A stretch of 64,000 bases of DNA from Fischerella sp. PCC 9605 (GCF_000517105.1 NZ_KI912148.1:1606518-1670517); one strand, 5' to 3'; shown: positions 1-8,766, numbered from the stretch's first letter. A program made the numbers and translations. Notes: generated by a model not told the origin, from the sequence alone.

Positions 1-103
1 CCAACAATATCAGAAAAAGAAAAATAACAATTGCTAGTATATGCATTCCCAATACTAAAAAAGCACCCGCAATAACATTAGTAAATTCATTTCTTCGAGA
101 CAT
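1..103 (-). CDS. N-terminal fragment of a small membrane protein, cut by the window edge
   Basis: An ATG at 101-103 (minus strand) opens a frame that stays open to the left edge, giving 34 residues. It begins MSRRNEFTNVIAGAFLVLG and continues into a strongly hydrophobic stretch rich in Ile, Leu and Phe, which looks like a transmembrane segment after a short positively charged N-terminus. It starts 23 bp after the stop of the radical SAM gene on the same strand, so the two are probably co-transcribed. I do not recognise the family from this fragment. Its value is contextual: it adds another membrane protein to the radical SAM/Lgt-like group. Confidence 0.5.
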   Translation of the reverse strand, partial: MSRRNEFTNVIAGAFLVLGMHILAIVIFLFLILL

Positions 104-126
104 GGATTTTTCTTAAATGGCAAAAT

Positions 127-1542
127 TCAATTTTTTTTATTAACCAATTCATACCCAGCACTACCCTCGCGATAAAAAATATTGAAGGTATCAAAGGGAA
201 TAATCCTTCCATCTGGATGTACGATATGAATACACGATCGCTTCACAGAACGCACATCAAAGTTAAAGGGATCGAGAAACTGGACTATCATAATCCGAAA
301 AATATTCGCATAGGTAATACCTTCAGGTACGCTTAACATTGGCAAACAACACAAAAGTTGCTTTAATGATGTTGCAGCTGAACTGGGTGAATGACTGGTA
401 GAAAATAACTGAAAAATGTGGTGTTTGAGTTCTGCGTTTTGTTCGTAAAGTACGCTATTCGGCATGATTTCTACAAACACTTCGGGATTGATTAGTCCAG
501 TCAGTGGTATGACTTTACCATTCAGTTTCAGCACATAGGCCATTGCCAAACAATCGGGATGGCAAGGAACAGGTAGAATATCTTGAGGTTGAAAGTAGGG
601 ACTCTGTTGTAAAATTGACCTGCGTACTTCTGTAAGAGTGTACCTATCACGCTTGGGATCAAATCCCTGCAAACGTCCAGCAGCTTGGATGGGTTGAAAT
701 GTTACGCCTCGCACACAACGCTGTTGCAAAGCATACTCAATTATTTTGCCGATTTCGTGGTCATTTAGCCCTTTTTTGAGGGTGACGACTAGAGTTGTAG
801 AGATATTGTATTCGTTCAGGTGTGCGATCGCTTGTTCGCGAACACTACGCAAATCTGCACCCCGCAATTCTTTTAGCGCTTCTGCCTCAAAGCTATCAAA
901 TTGCAGATATACTTCTATACCAGGCATGTATTGACTGAGGCGATCGCAAAAAGTTTTATCTTTCGCAATCCGCACCCCATTCGTATTAATCATTAAATGC
1001 TTAATCGGCTTGCTTTTAGCAATATCCATAATTTGAAAAAACTCTGGGTGGATTGTCGGTTCGCCACCACTCAACTGTACTATTTGCGGTTCTCCTTCAT
1101 TAGCCACCACCGCATCAATCATCCTTTCAATTTCTGCTAAGCTGCGATGGTGTCTGGGTTGATGAGAAACTTGTGAAAATTCTTCTGCACCGGAATCAGC
1201 ATAACAAATTGGACAAGAAAGATTGCACCTATCTGTTACTTCTATTAAAGTTAAACAGCTATGTTGTTCATGGTCGGGACACAATCCACAATCATAAGGA
1301 CAACCATATTTTATCGGTGTATGAAACTGAAGTGGCATATCTCCTGGCTTGATGAATTCCAGGGATTTTTTGTAATATTCAATATCATCGGCAATCAAAA
1401 CTTCTTCTCGTCCGTGAGTAGGACAGTGTTTAACTAAATAAACGCGATCGTCCTGAAAAATAATTTTTGCTTCTACCTTGACGAGACACTTTGAACAAAC
1501 ACTATTCGTCAAAGCATAAAATAGATAATTGTGAGTGGGCAT
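127..1542 (-). CDS. Radical SAM enzyme of the MJ0619 / tetraether-synthase-like type
   Basis: A 471-residue radical SAM protein. The cluster motif CNLSCPIC places the three [4Fe-4S] ligands at Cys106, Cys110 and Cys113. A second Cys-rich region lies just before it (CPYDCGLC, Cys81/85/88, and Cys96), and two more Cys pairs occur near the N-terminus (Cys16/Cys19 and Cys40). A Cys-rich block directly ahead of the SAM motif is what I remember of the MJ0619 methanopterin C-methylase and archaeal tetraether lipid synthase (Tes) clade, not of MoaA or anaerobic sulfatase maturases. Further radical SAM features are the LSGGEPTIHPEF strand and INTNGVRIA. The substrate cannot be read from sequence: a pterin or a lipid alkyl chain are the two precedents. 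Downstream lies a membrane protein; upstream on the same strand, 370 bp away, are an ABC permease and an Lgt-like gene. Confidence 0.8.
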   Translation of the reverse strand: MPTHNYLFYALTNSVCSKCLVKVEAKIIFQDDRVYLVKHCPTHGREEVLIADDIEYYKKSLEFIKPGDMPLQFHTPIKYGCPYDCGLCPDHEQHSCLTLIEVTDRCNLSCPICYADSGAEEFSQVSHQPRHHRSLAEIERMIDAVVANEGEPQIVQLSGGEPTIHPEFFQIMDIAKSKPIKHLMINTNGVRIAKDKTFCDRLSQYMPGIEVYLQFDSFEAEALKELRGADLRSVREQAIAHLNEYNISTTLVVTLKKGLNDHEIGKIIEYALQQRCVRGVTFQPIQAAGRLQGFDPKRDRYTLTEVRRSILQQSPYFQPQDILPVPCHPDCLAMAYVLKLNGKVIPLTGLINPEVFVEIMPNSVLYEQNAELKHHIFQLFSTSHSPSSAATSLKQLLCCLPMLSVPEGITYANIFRIMIVQFLDPFNFDVRSVKRSCIHIVHPDGRIIPFDTFNIFYREGSAGYELVNKKN

Positions 1543-1912
1543 GATGAAGAATTTTGTTTTTCATCTTACACCAAAGTGTGAATTATTCCTCAATAAATCT
1601 TTTCAGTATCCTCAAATCGTCGCTAAACAATTATTTGCGAGATTACAAAAAATATCACTCACTCTTTACCAAATCCCACAGCAAATCAATTCCATTTCTA
1701 AGATGTTTTGAATTCTGGTGCAAATCAACCAATCTATTAGATTGTAGTGGACTGGCAAGCCTAAAATGGTGTAATAGAAAATGTTCGTAGTAAGCGCTTC
1801 AGCGAGCCTTGACACGCCAGTAGGGTGCGTTACGGCAAGTAAAGCACCATTAACAGAAAATATGTGTTAGCGATCGCGTCACACACTCTACATTATTAGT
1901 TAAGTTTAGACG
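1543..1912. other. Intergenic region with a degenerate cyanobacterial repeat
   Basis: These 370 bp separate the permease from the radical SAM gene. The part nearest the radical SAM gene is AT-rich and probably holds its promoter. The 1785-1880 part carries GTAGGGTGCGTTACGG, a phrase that recurs in Nostocales intergenic DNA; a related phrase is at 49555-49585 here. An open frame on the plus strand (1554-1790) has no motif or ribosome-binding site and I do not regard it as a gene. Confidence 0.4.
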
Positions 1913-2485
1913 TCAGATTTCTTTCCGTTCCTCTGAAATAAGCTGTGAAAGAATATTTCCTGTAATATCTAGTAGTTGATCTAGTAGAAAGCCGATTATG
2001 CCGATATAAATTAGACTCTCAATGATGACATTGTAGTTACCAGATTTGTAACTATTCCAAATCAAAAAGCCCAACCCTTTACCTACTGTTAACATTTCTG
2101 TGGCAATGACAGTAAACCAAGCTGTCCAGATGCCAGTCCTTAAAGCACTAAATATATGATTAATTGCCACACGAATGTTATTGCCTTGGGTGCGGGATTT
2201 TCGCATACCTTTAGCTGTATTCAGAATTAGCGGCCAAATAGCACTAAAAAAAACAACAAGACTTGTTGCTACTTCTAATTCTCGAAACAGTATTAAAGCT
2301 AGTGGTAGAAGGGCTATCGGAGGAATACTATACGGAATTTGCAGTGTCCGTTTGCATATCTGATAAACTAAGGGGTTCATACCAATAAAACTTCCAAGTA
2401 TAATCCCCAAAATCACAGCAGGAATGTAGCCAACAAACAATAATTTTAGGCTGGATAAAAAGTCTAAAAAGATACTATGATCCAT
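1913..2485 (-). CDS. Short ABC-transporter inner-membrane permease (nitrate/taurine/bicarbonate type)
   Basis: 190 residues with about five hydrophobic segments, resembling the binding-protein-dependent permeases NrtB, CmpB, SsuC and TauC. The family signature PIPPIALLPLALILF-like segment is visible as IPYSIPPIALLPLALILF near residue 50. Typical members have 250-280 residues. This one lacks the first transmembrane region, and the cytoplasmic EAA loop, which docks the ATPase, is weak (around GMRKSRTQGNN). No ATPase or binding protein is adjacent. It starts 3 bp after the stop of the Lgt-like gene, so the two are translationally coupled. It could be a remnant permease or one that has taken a new role; loss of transport function is plausible but not shown. 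Confidence 0.65.
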   Translation of the reverse strand: MDHSIFLDFLSSLKLLFVGYIPAVILGIILGSFIGMNPLVYQICKRTLQIPYSIPPIALLPLALILFRELEVATSLVVFFSAIWPLILNTAKGMRKSRTQGNNIRVAINHIFSALRTGIWTAWFTVIATEMLTVGKGLGFLIWNSYKSGNYNVIIESLIYIGIIGFLLDQLLDITGNILSQLISEERKEI

Positions 2486-2488
2486 GCC

Positions 2489-3229
2489 TCATGATTTGAA
2501 TTGGAACATCTGAGCAATGGTGCGGCGATAATACACAATAGCACATAGACAAGCAATTTGAATCGCACTGATCCCCAAAAAAATACGAAAATCCGGCTTT
2601 ATAAAATCTATCAAAAATCGAAAGCTTAAATAACAAACTAAATAAAATTTAAATAAATCACCTTCTTGGTATTCATAGCGACTGCGAAGCCGTATAAATA
2701 TCATTAGTATAATTAAAAATACAATTTCATACAATTGGGTGGGATGACGAGGAATGCCATCGCCAAAATCTACACCCCAAGGTAATTTTGTAGCAATTCC
2801 GTAAGTGCGATCGCTCAATCCTGTCAGAAAGCAACCAATCCTACCAATTACTGTTCCTAAAATTAATGGATAAACAAATACATCACCAGTAGAGTGGCTG
2901 ACACCAATAAATTTTTTCGTAATTTCTACCCCAATCACTGCACCTACCAGTGCTCCTACTACTGTTTTTCCTTGGAGTAATAGTAATAGAAATAGCTGTG
3001 AATTTTGCCAAAGCAAATCAATATGTTGCAGTAAAACTAGTACCTTTGCACCACAAAGCGCACCCAACATTCCACCAACAAGAATAGAAGTGCGCTGTGC
3101 TGGTGTAATAGAATCTTTACGGACGTTACGCAATACTAAACGAAACGCCACAGTATAAGCCAAAGATTCAAATAAAATATGCGGGTGAATCCGCAACGAA
3201 CCCAAGTAAAAGTAAACTGGGAATGTCAT
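2489..3229 (-). CDS. Lgt-like membrane protein (diverged prolipoprotein diacylglyceryl transferase family)
   Basis: 246 residues with about seven hydrophobic segments. The Lgt fold is indicated by GRIGC at 129-133 followed by a loop, by HPTQLYE at 162-168 (canonical HPSQLYE), and by the phosphatidylglycerol-handling topology. In canonical Lgt the first motif reads GRIGNF(I/L)NGE: the Asn and the downstream Glu matter for catalysis. Here Asn is Cys132 or Cys133 and the following loop reads LTGLSDRTYG without that Glu. Transfer of diacylglyceryl to lipoproteins is therefore doubtful; the protein may handle a different lipid or substrate. It is the first gene of a tight pair with the permease and lies just upstream of the radical SAM gene. 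A housekeeping lgt would be expected elsewhere in the genome. Confidence 0.75.
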   Translation of the reverse strand: MTFPVYFYLGSLRIHPHILFESLAYTVAFRLVLRNVRKDSITPAQRTSILVGGMLGALCGAKVLVLLQHIDLLWQNSQLFLLLLLQGKTVVGALVGAVIGVEITKKFIGVSHSTGDVFVYPLILGTVIGRIGCFLTGLSDRTYGIATKLPWGVDFGDGIPRHPTQLYEIVFLIILMIFIRLRSRYEYQEGDLFKFYLVCYLSFRFLIDFIKPDFRIFLGISAIQIACLCAIVYYRRTIAQMFQFKS

Positions 3230-3340
3230 TTGTTAGTTGTTGATTGTTGATTGTTGTTTGTTGATCGTCAGTTATTAGTTAAACTACTAACCACTAACTA
3301 CTAACCAATCCCTAGTCCCCAGTCCCTAGTCCCTAGTCCC
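3230..3340. repeat. Short tandem heptamer-type repeats (STRR)
   Basis: The gap consists of three runs: GTTGATT/GTTTGTT variants, then ACTACTAACC variants, then repeated CCCTAGT/CCCCAGT heptamers (about 3310-3340). Such short tandemly repeated repetitive sequences are known from heterocystous cyanobacteria. No promoter or gene is recognisable in it. Confidence 0.8.
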
Positions 3341-3922
3341 CTACTTTCCCATTTTTCGCTTCATTTCTTCCAACTCTGCCTCAGTTTCCCAACGGCGGAA
3401 TTTTTCCTCTAAGGGATCGTACCCACTGGAATAACTACTAGGTTGATTCCACCAACCACTAGTTTCTATGCGCTGCTGTGCTTGTGCTTTAGCGCGTGCT
3501 GTTTGTGCTTCAGCTGCTTTTGCTTGTACTTCCTGTCGCCGTTGTTGAACTTTCCGCAGTAAATCTTGTGCTTGGGAAATGCGTTCTTTTAACCCTTGCA
3601 TGTGTCCCCAAAGCTGGTTTCCTTGGCGCAACAGTGCGGCTTCTCGTTCTTGTGCCGCAGCCGCTAAATCTTGCCTACCAGAATCTTTGGCCTTTTGGAC
3701 GCGAATATGCCACTTTTGGATTTCTTGAGCAGTGGACAGAATTTCCTCTTGCGATCGCTTCTCTTGTAATTGTAAATCTGCAATCAGCTTTAATGTGTCT
3801 TCCTCTTGCTCGCGCAGCTGTTCCAGCAACGCTTCTAACTCCAAGTGTGGATTATTTCGCAAAAATTCTTCTAAACGGTTTTCCAGAAACCTACTCAAAT
3901 CATCAAATAAGCCCACTGCCAA
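3341..3922 (-). CDS. PspA/Vipp1-like coiled-coil protein (TIGR04376-type, cyanobacterial)
   Basis: 193 residues, almost wholly helical. An N-terminal part (residues 1-30, MAVGLFDDLSRFLENRLEEF) looks amphipathic and is followed by a long coiled coil with heptads rich in Glu, Gln, Leu and Ala (about 30-150). The C-terminus is a Gly/Ser/Trp-rich linker and a short charged helix. The arrangement is that of a shortened PspA/IM30 protein, which binds membranes and remodels them. I recall a cyanobacterial family, TIGR04376, with this description, but function is not established. It is transcribed toward the repeat tract upstream of the Lgt-like gene and has its own AT-rich upstream region. Confidence 0.65.
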   Translation of the reverse strand: MAVGLFDDLSRFLENRLEEFLRNNPHLELEALLEQLREQEEDTLKLIADLQLQEKRSQEEILSTAQEIQKWHIRVQKAKDSGRQDLAAAAQEREAALLRQGNQLWGHMQGLKERISQAQDLLRKVQQRRQEVQAKAAEAQTARAKAQAQQRIETSGWWNQPSSYSSGYDPLEEKFRRWETEAELEEMKRKMGK

Positions 3923-4253
3923 AACTCCAGAAAGTGTCTCATTTTATTGTAGTCATTAATTATCGTAGGGGAAACCTATTGGGAAAAGAAGAAGGCAGGA
4001 GACAGCTATGCTCAAAGAATAGTATTTTCATCTTGTTCATTCAATGAATTTCAAGTATCCCAGTCATTATCATACCCTCTCATATTTTTTTGATATTGAA
4101 TTTGTATCGATTACTAATATTCCCTCTCAAGATTGAGGTTTTTGATAATTATAGTGCTTATTTTGAATAAATATCTTCTTTATTCACCTGTTGCCAAAGT
4201 CAACAAATGAATAGATTGGCTCAAAAATTACAGTCGCGTTCGTATCATGAATT
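3923..4253. other. Intergenic region between divergent genes
   Basis: 331 bp between the coiled-coil gene (minus) and the Gly-rich membrane protein (plus). It is AT-rich and must hold both promoters. I see no NtcA box, strong hairpin or repeat. Confidence 0.4.
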
Positions 4254-4766
4254 ATGAATTATCTTGTTGCAGTTCTACCAGATAGATTACAGGCAGAAGA
4301 AGCTTACTCTGCCCTCGAAAAAGAAGGCTTACCAACCAATCAAATTGACATCTTAGGTCAAGGATACAAAAGTGCTGATGAGTATGGGTTAATAGACCCC
4401 AAATTGCAAGCGAAAAAAGGAGCGTCTCGCCTGTCAACTTGGTTAATTCCATTTGGTTTTGTGGCTGGCTATGCCTTCAATTTATTGACAGGCATTGAAA
4501 TATTTCCGATTGGTAGCCTTGGCAATCATCTGATTGGTGGACTTTTAGGAGCCGCCGCTGGTGCTTTCGGTGCATATTTAGTTGGCGGTGGAGTAGGTTT
4601 AACTGTTGGTAGTGGGGATGCTCTACCTTATCGCAATCGTTTGAATGAAGGCAAATACCTAATTGTGGTCAAAGGTACTGAAGAATTAACCCGTCAGGCA
4701 ACTCGGATTTTACGGCAATTTGAGCCAGAGAACTTGCAAGGTTATGCCGAGCCAACTGAAGCGTAA
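4254..4766 (+). CDS. Small membrane protein with a Gly/Ala-rich central hairpin, unknown function
   Basis: 170 residues. Residues 1-45 form a soluble alpha/beta part (MNYLVAVLPDRLQAEEAY...) resembling the N-terminus of general-stress-protein 17M-like domains. Two hydrophobic segments follow (about 65-85 and 95-125), separated by a short loop and very rich in Gly and Ala. The C-terminal 40 residues return to a soluble alpha/beta pattern (KYLIVVKGTEELTRQATRIL), so the ends may form one domain interrupted by a membrane hairpin. I recognise this as a conserved cyanobacterial type but know of no function. ATG 4254 is the only good start. A strong hairpin follows at 4784-4827. Confidence 0.6.
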   Translation: MNYLVAVLPDRLQAEEAYSALEKEGLPTNQIDILGQGYKSADEYGLIDPKLQAKKGASRLSTWLIPFGFVAGYAFNLLTGIEIFPIGSLGNHLIGGLLGAAAGAFGAYLVGGGVGLTVGSGDALPYRNRLNEGKYLIVVKGTEELTRQATRILRQFEPENLQGYAEPTEA

Positions 4767-4783
4767 ATCCAAATATAAAAGTG

Positions 4784-4827
4784 ATTCGTAATTCGTAATT
4801 AAAATACAGTAATTACGAATTACGAAT
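4784..4827. terminator. Perfect 17-bp inverted repeat between convergent genes
   Basis: ATTCGTAATTCGTAATT (4784-4800) is perfectly complementary to 4811-4827, with a 10-nt loop. It lies between the convergent Gly-rich protein and glycosyltransferase genes, where a bidirectional terminator would be useful. It is AT-rich and lacks a classical GC stem with a T tract. The arms are themselves tandem repeats of TTCGTAA, so it may be a repeat-derived element. Confidence 0.5.
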
Positions 4828-4848
4828 TCTCAATTACAGCTTGTTAAG

Positions 4849-5976
4849 TTACATATTTGAACGCAGCCTTGGAGCAAGGGTATATCCAGTGAGTTGGGAC
4901 TTCTGTTTAAAATCATCAAAGTGCATAACTTTTCCACTTTGAGTCAGTCGCTCTGCTACAAGTTTCTCATAAACTGCTTCATACCCATCTACCATTTTTT
5001 GCACGCTGAAATATTTTTCGACGTGCTCCCGACATGCATAACGGTTTAGTTCCGCTACTTTATTAACAGCATCAACACATTCTTCAATGCTGCTACAAAT
5101 AAAGCCTGTTCTTCCGTTGGCAATTACTTCTGGAACTGACCCCATATTCATGGCAATTACTGGTGTTCCTGCTGCCATTGACTCTACCATTACCAATCCA
5201 AACGGTTCTCGCCAAGTGATGGTGAATAAAGTTGCTACTGCACCCCCCATCAGAGCATTTTTCTGAATATGATTAGCTTCACCTAAATACTCTATTTGCT
5301 TACCATCAATTAGAGGTTTAATTTCCCGTTCAAAATAGTCTTTATCAACAACATCAACCTTACCTGCCATCTTTAAACGCCAACCAGCTTGCTTAGCAAT
5401 CTCTATGGCTATATGCGTTCCTTTCTCTGGCGAAATCCGACCCAAAAATGCTAAGTAAGGCGGTTCTTCTGGTTGGGGATGAAACTCATGAGTATTGACA
5501 TCAATACCGTTGTAGACAGTTGCTACATAATTTAACCCTAGCCTTGGTTCGCGCTGTGAATGAGAAATACTCACGTAGGGTTGATTTTTAGCGTGTACAA
5601 ACAACTTTTCGTTATCAGGGGTAAAGATGCCGTGTAATGTGTGAACAGTGGGTGTATTTACTAAATTGACATAGGGCAATGCAGTATAGCCCATATGAGA
5701 GTGAATAATATCAAACTCGTTTGCTGCCTCATACACTCGACTCATTTGCAACATCTCATAGACACTGTATTCTTTGATAGTTGAATCGAGTCGTAAGGCG
5801 CGGGGATGAACTGATTCTAGCTTTGCCAGAGTCAGGGAATCTCCAGATGCAAATAGGGTTACTTCGTGTCCGCGTCGGACTAATTCATCAGTTAGCAAAC
5901 CCACGACTAACTCCGTGCCACCATAACCTGGAGGTGGTACTCTCTCCCATAATGGGGCAACTTGAGCAATTCGCAT
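4849..5976 (-). CDS. Glycosyltransferase family 4 (GT-B fold)
   Basis: 375 residues in two Rossmann domains. The N-terminal domain begins MRIAQVAPLWERVPPPGYGG, where the Gly-rich loop binds acceptor or nucleotide, and continues through RGHEVTLFASGDS. The C-terminal nucleotide-sugar domain shows FLGRISPEKGTHIAI and then the EX7E motif region EPFGLVMVESMAAGTPVIA. These are typical of retaining GT4 enzymes that build extracellular polysaccharide, sucrose or glycolipid. The donor and acceptor cannot be told. It stands alone on the minus strand behind a 600-bp upstream gap, so it probably has its own promoter. Confidence 0.85.
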   Translation of the reverse strand: MRIAQVAPLWERVPPPGYGGTELVVGLLTDELVRRGHEVTLFASGDSLTLAKLESVHPRALRLDSTIKEYSVYEMLQMSRVYEAANEFDIIHSHMGYTALPYVNLVNTPTVHTLHGIFTPDNEKLFVHAKNQPYVSISHSQREPRLGLNYVATVYNGIDVNTHEFHPQPEEPPYLAFLGRISPEKGTHIAIEIAKQAGWRLKMAGKVDVVDKDYFEREIKPLIDGKQIEYLGEANHIQKNALMGGAVATLFTITWREPFGLVMVESMAAGTPVIAMNMGSVPEVIANGRTGFICSSIEECVDAVNKVAELNRYACREHVEKYFSVQKMVDGYEAVYEKLVAERLTQSGKVMHFDDFKQKSQLTGYTLAPRLRSNM

Positions 5977-6583
5977 AAAAGACTCCTAGTTTTAAAGTAA
6001 GAGTAGAATTAAAAACGGCTACTTTTTCTAAAAAGTGTTTTGAAGCGACTCATTTTATCTGAGGGCTTTATGGAAACACTAGTCGAGCCAGGGATTAATA
6101 CAAACTTTATATTTTGAAAAAGGTAATTGTTGTCTACCTAAGTGCGGAGGTATTACCTTCCAAAGAGGAGAAATTCTTTCAGTTCACTTAAATCTTATGT
6201 AAAATTATATTTTTTTATTTCTTTAGAGTGATGACAAATAAATATCAAATAATCAGCTTTCTTAATGGTAGTTAAAAATTGGAATTGACTAAATATTAAG
6301 TAATAGTTATTAACTGCGTACATCACAATGCATGAATAAGGAAATGGGGAATAGAAGAGTGGGAGATGGGGAGAGTGGGAGAGGGGGAGAATAATGACTA
6401 ACTACTAACTACTAACCACTACCCAATTTGTGCCAGAGTTGATAAACCTAAGTAGTAGCATTGAGTTATGCATAGCATGCGGCGGTGTATATAAATACCT
6501 ATTCTACTAGCTAACAACGGCAATTATTCTGAAATTAATAAATAACTAATGTTATATTTACGACATTTAAGTCTACTACTAAT
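5977..6583. other. Long intergenic region between divergent genes, with a repeat patch
   Basis: 607 bp. The first 350 bp are AT-rich and probably carry the glycosyltransferase promoter. A patch at about 6350-6425 is made of GGGGAGAGTGGGAGA-type and AACTACTAACC-type short repeats. I found no gene-length frame, NtcA box or RNA gene. Confidence 0.4.
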
Positions 6584-7189
6584 ATGGGTGTGACAGCTGC
6601 TGATACCAAACGACTTATGAGCATTATTATTTGCCCTGGAATCCATGAACCAGAGTTAACCGAAAACTTCATCTCAGCTTGGAGAAAAGTAGTTGTTGAT
6701 AATTTATCTTTTTCAAATTCAGTAAATATACTTATTTTTCCAGCGGAAAGTTTTTCGGCTTTATCAGCGTTTCACATTTTGCATTTTTTACACCAGCATT
6801 TAGGAGATCGGCTAGAATCGCCAGTTATATTCATTTGCTTTAGTGCTGGTGTAGTTGGGGCGATCGCTGCTGCATGTTCGTGGCAAATGTTGGGAGGTTG
6901 TGTCAAGGCTTTTATTGCCATAGATGGATGGGGAGTACCATTATGGGGTAATTTTCCTATCCATCGGATGAGCCATGATTATTTCACTCACTGGAGTTCC
7001 AAAATACTTGGTAGCGGTGAAAATAACTTTTATGCAGACCCAGCAGTCGACCATTTAGAAATGTGGCGATCGCCTCAAACCGTACAAGGCTGGCGGGTAG
7101 ACTTATCTGGTGGGGAATCGCCCTCCCAACAGCGCCTCAGTGCGTCTGAATTCTTGTATCAGCTTTTAGTACGCTATAAAGAAAATTAA
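6584..7189 (+). CDS. Possible alpha/beta-hydrolase-like protein, unknown substrate
   Basis: 201 residues. The order is that of a small alpha/beta hydrolase: strand MSIIICPGIHEP, then a helix, strand SPVIFICFSAGVVGAIAAA with Ser in a turn between small residues (a GxSxG-like elbow with Cys/Phe in place of the first Gly), then VKAFIAIDGWGVP. A late DHLEMW could give the catalytic His. The Ser-His assignment is inference. ATG 6617 (MSIIIC...) is an alternative start that would remove 11 poorly conserved-looking residues. It has a plain single-gene context, followed by repeats. I do not know a named family. Confidence 0.55.
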   Translation: MGVTAADTKRLMSIIICPGIHEPELTENFISAWRKVVVDNLSFSNSVNILIFPAESFSALSAFHILHFLHQHLGDRLESPVIFICFSAGVVGAIAAACSWQMLGGCVKAFIAIDGWGVPLWGNFPIHRMSHDYFTHWSSKILGSGENNFYADPAVDHLEMWRSPQTVQGWRVDLSGGESPSQQRLSASEFLYQLLVRYKEN

Positions 7190-7199
7190 TCCGGAAGAT

Positions 7200-7414
7200 A
7201 GAAATGCTAAGCAGGAGTGAGAATTAAAGAGCTAGGCTGTGATGGGGTGATAGGGTATGAGGTAGTAGTTGGTTGTTGGTGGTTGGTGGTTGGTTATTTC
7301 TAATGGCCAATGCTACTACCCCACTCCCCCACTCCCCCCATCTCCTCATCTCCCCACCTCCGGTTCTCCCCCTACTATTCCCCCATCCCTATCCCCTATT
7401 CCCCAAATATTCTG
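7200..7414. repeat. Short-repeat tract upstream of the MFS gene
   Basis: It contains TTGGTGG/TTGGTTG runs at about 7268-7295 and then CTCCCCCACTCCCCC/CATCTCC runs at 7310-7410. The second run is accidentally open in the frame of the MFS gene, so an upstream start would add 35 Pro/Ser-rich residues that are repeat translation, not protein. Confidence 0.75.
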
Positions 7415-8677
7415 ATGTTTCCAACTGAACCTGCTGCTGTAAATAACGGATTTGGTGTTCTGCTTAGAAACCGTGGCTTTATGCTGCTGTGGATTGGGCA
7501 GTTGTTGTCACAGCTTGCGGATAAGGTTTTCTTTGTTTTGATGGTAGCCCTACTGGAAAACTACCCACCCCCTCCTGGTTTGGCAGAAAACTCCATGTAC
7601 TCAACTTTGATGGTGGCGTTTACAGTACCAGCCATTCTGTTTGGTTCTGCTGGAGGGGTTTTTGTAGACCGTTTTCCAAAAAAGCTGATCATGGTTGGCT
7701 CGGATGTGGTACGCGGTCTAATGACACTGTTGATACCGTTTTTACCACGGGAATTTCTGATCCTGTTGATAATGACTTTTGCTATCTCCAGTGTGACGCA
7801 GTTTTTTGCACCAGCTGAACAGGCAGCCATCCCACTGTTAGTACGGCGAGAGAATTTGATGGCAGCGAATGCCCTGTTTAGTAGCACGATGATGGGTGCT
7901 TTAATTGTTGGGTTTGCGATCGGTGAGCCAATGTTGAGTTGGGCAAAACACTTGCTTGGCCCAGACTACGGTCAAGAGCTTGTAGTGACAATTTTATACC
8001 TGACTTCTGCGGGCATAATGCAGCCGATTAAATTAAAAGACAACACAACTATCAGTGATAGTGAGGTAACAATCAATCCGTGGACTGAATTCAAACAAGG
8101 TTTGCGCTATCTTAGGAAAAATCGTTTGGTGTTGAATGCCATGCTGCAATTAACGACTTTATATTGCGTGTTTGCAGCCTTAATGGTTTTGGCAATTCGA
8201 TTAGCAGGGGAGTTTGGTTTAAAAGAGAAACAATTTGGCTTTTTCTTAGCAGCAGCAGGGGTAGGAATGGTAACGGGAGCAGGGATCTTGGGTAACTGGG
8301 CTGAGAAATTACATCACAAACCCTTACCCTTGATTGGATTTTTGATGATGGCAGTGGTTTTAGGAGTGTTCACTTTTACTCACCAACTGCTATTAGCACT
8401 AGGACTTTGTGCTGTGCTAGGAATAGGTGCCGCCCTCATTGGTGTGCCAATGCAAACTTTAATTCAACACCAAACACCACCTTCGATGCTTGGTAAAGTA
8501 TTTGGGTTTCAAAATCATGCCATCAATATTGCCCTTTCTCTACCATTGGCAATTACTGGCCCAATCACAGATGCTTTAGGTTTGCGAAGCGTGCTGGTGG
8601 GGATGAGTGTAGTAGTTTCTGTCGTAGGTATTTGGGCTTGGCAAAATACCCGCCGAGTTCTACAAGATGTGATTTGA
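7415..8677 (+). CDS. Major facilitator superfamily transporter
   Basis: 420 residues from ATG 7415 (MFPTEPAAVNNGFGVLLRNR), with 10-12 transmembrane segments. The start begins where the MFS homology begins (GFMLLWIGQLLSQLADKVFF). The MFS signature between helices 2 and 3 is visible as GGVFVDRFPKKLIMVGSD, matching GxxxDRxxRr. It resembles the MFS_3/enterobactin-exporter-like group of drug or siderophore exporters. A short soluble loop around 205-225 links the two halves. Substrate unknown. An in-frame upstream extension to 7310 is rejected because it translates the CCCCATC-type repeat tract. Confidence 0.85.
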   Translation: MFPTEPAAVNNGFGVLLRNRGFMLLWIGQLLSQLADKVFFVLMVALLENYPPPPGLAENSMYSTLMVAFTVPAILFGSAGGVFVDRFPKKLIMVGSDVVRGLMTLLIPFLPREFLILLIMTFAISSVTQFFAPAEQAAIPLLVRRENLMAANALFSSTMMGALIVGFAIGEPMLSWAKHLLGPDYGQELVVTILYLTSAGIMQPIKLKDNTTISDSEVTINPWTEFKQGLRYLRKNRLVLNAMLQLTTLYCVFAALMVLAIRLAGEFGLKEKQFGFFLAAAGVGMVTGAGILGNWAEKLHHKPLPLIGFLMMAVVLGVFTFTHQLLLALGLCAVLGIGAALIGVPMQTLIQHQTPPSMLGKVFGFQNHAINIALSLPLAITGPITDALGLRSVLVGMSVVVSVVGIWAWQNTRRVLQDVI

Positions 8678-8766
8678 CAAAATCTTAAAAACAAAGCCCC
8701 AACGCAGTAATATAATATAGTGCACTTGTCTGTAGCGGTAGTAACTGTTTGGTTGGGGCAAAAATC

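Noticed and set aside
7310-7414. N-terminal extension of the MFS transporter
   Set aside because: The 35 residues are translation of CCCCATC-type repeats; ATG 7415 begins the family-like sequence.
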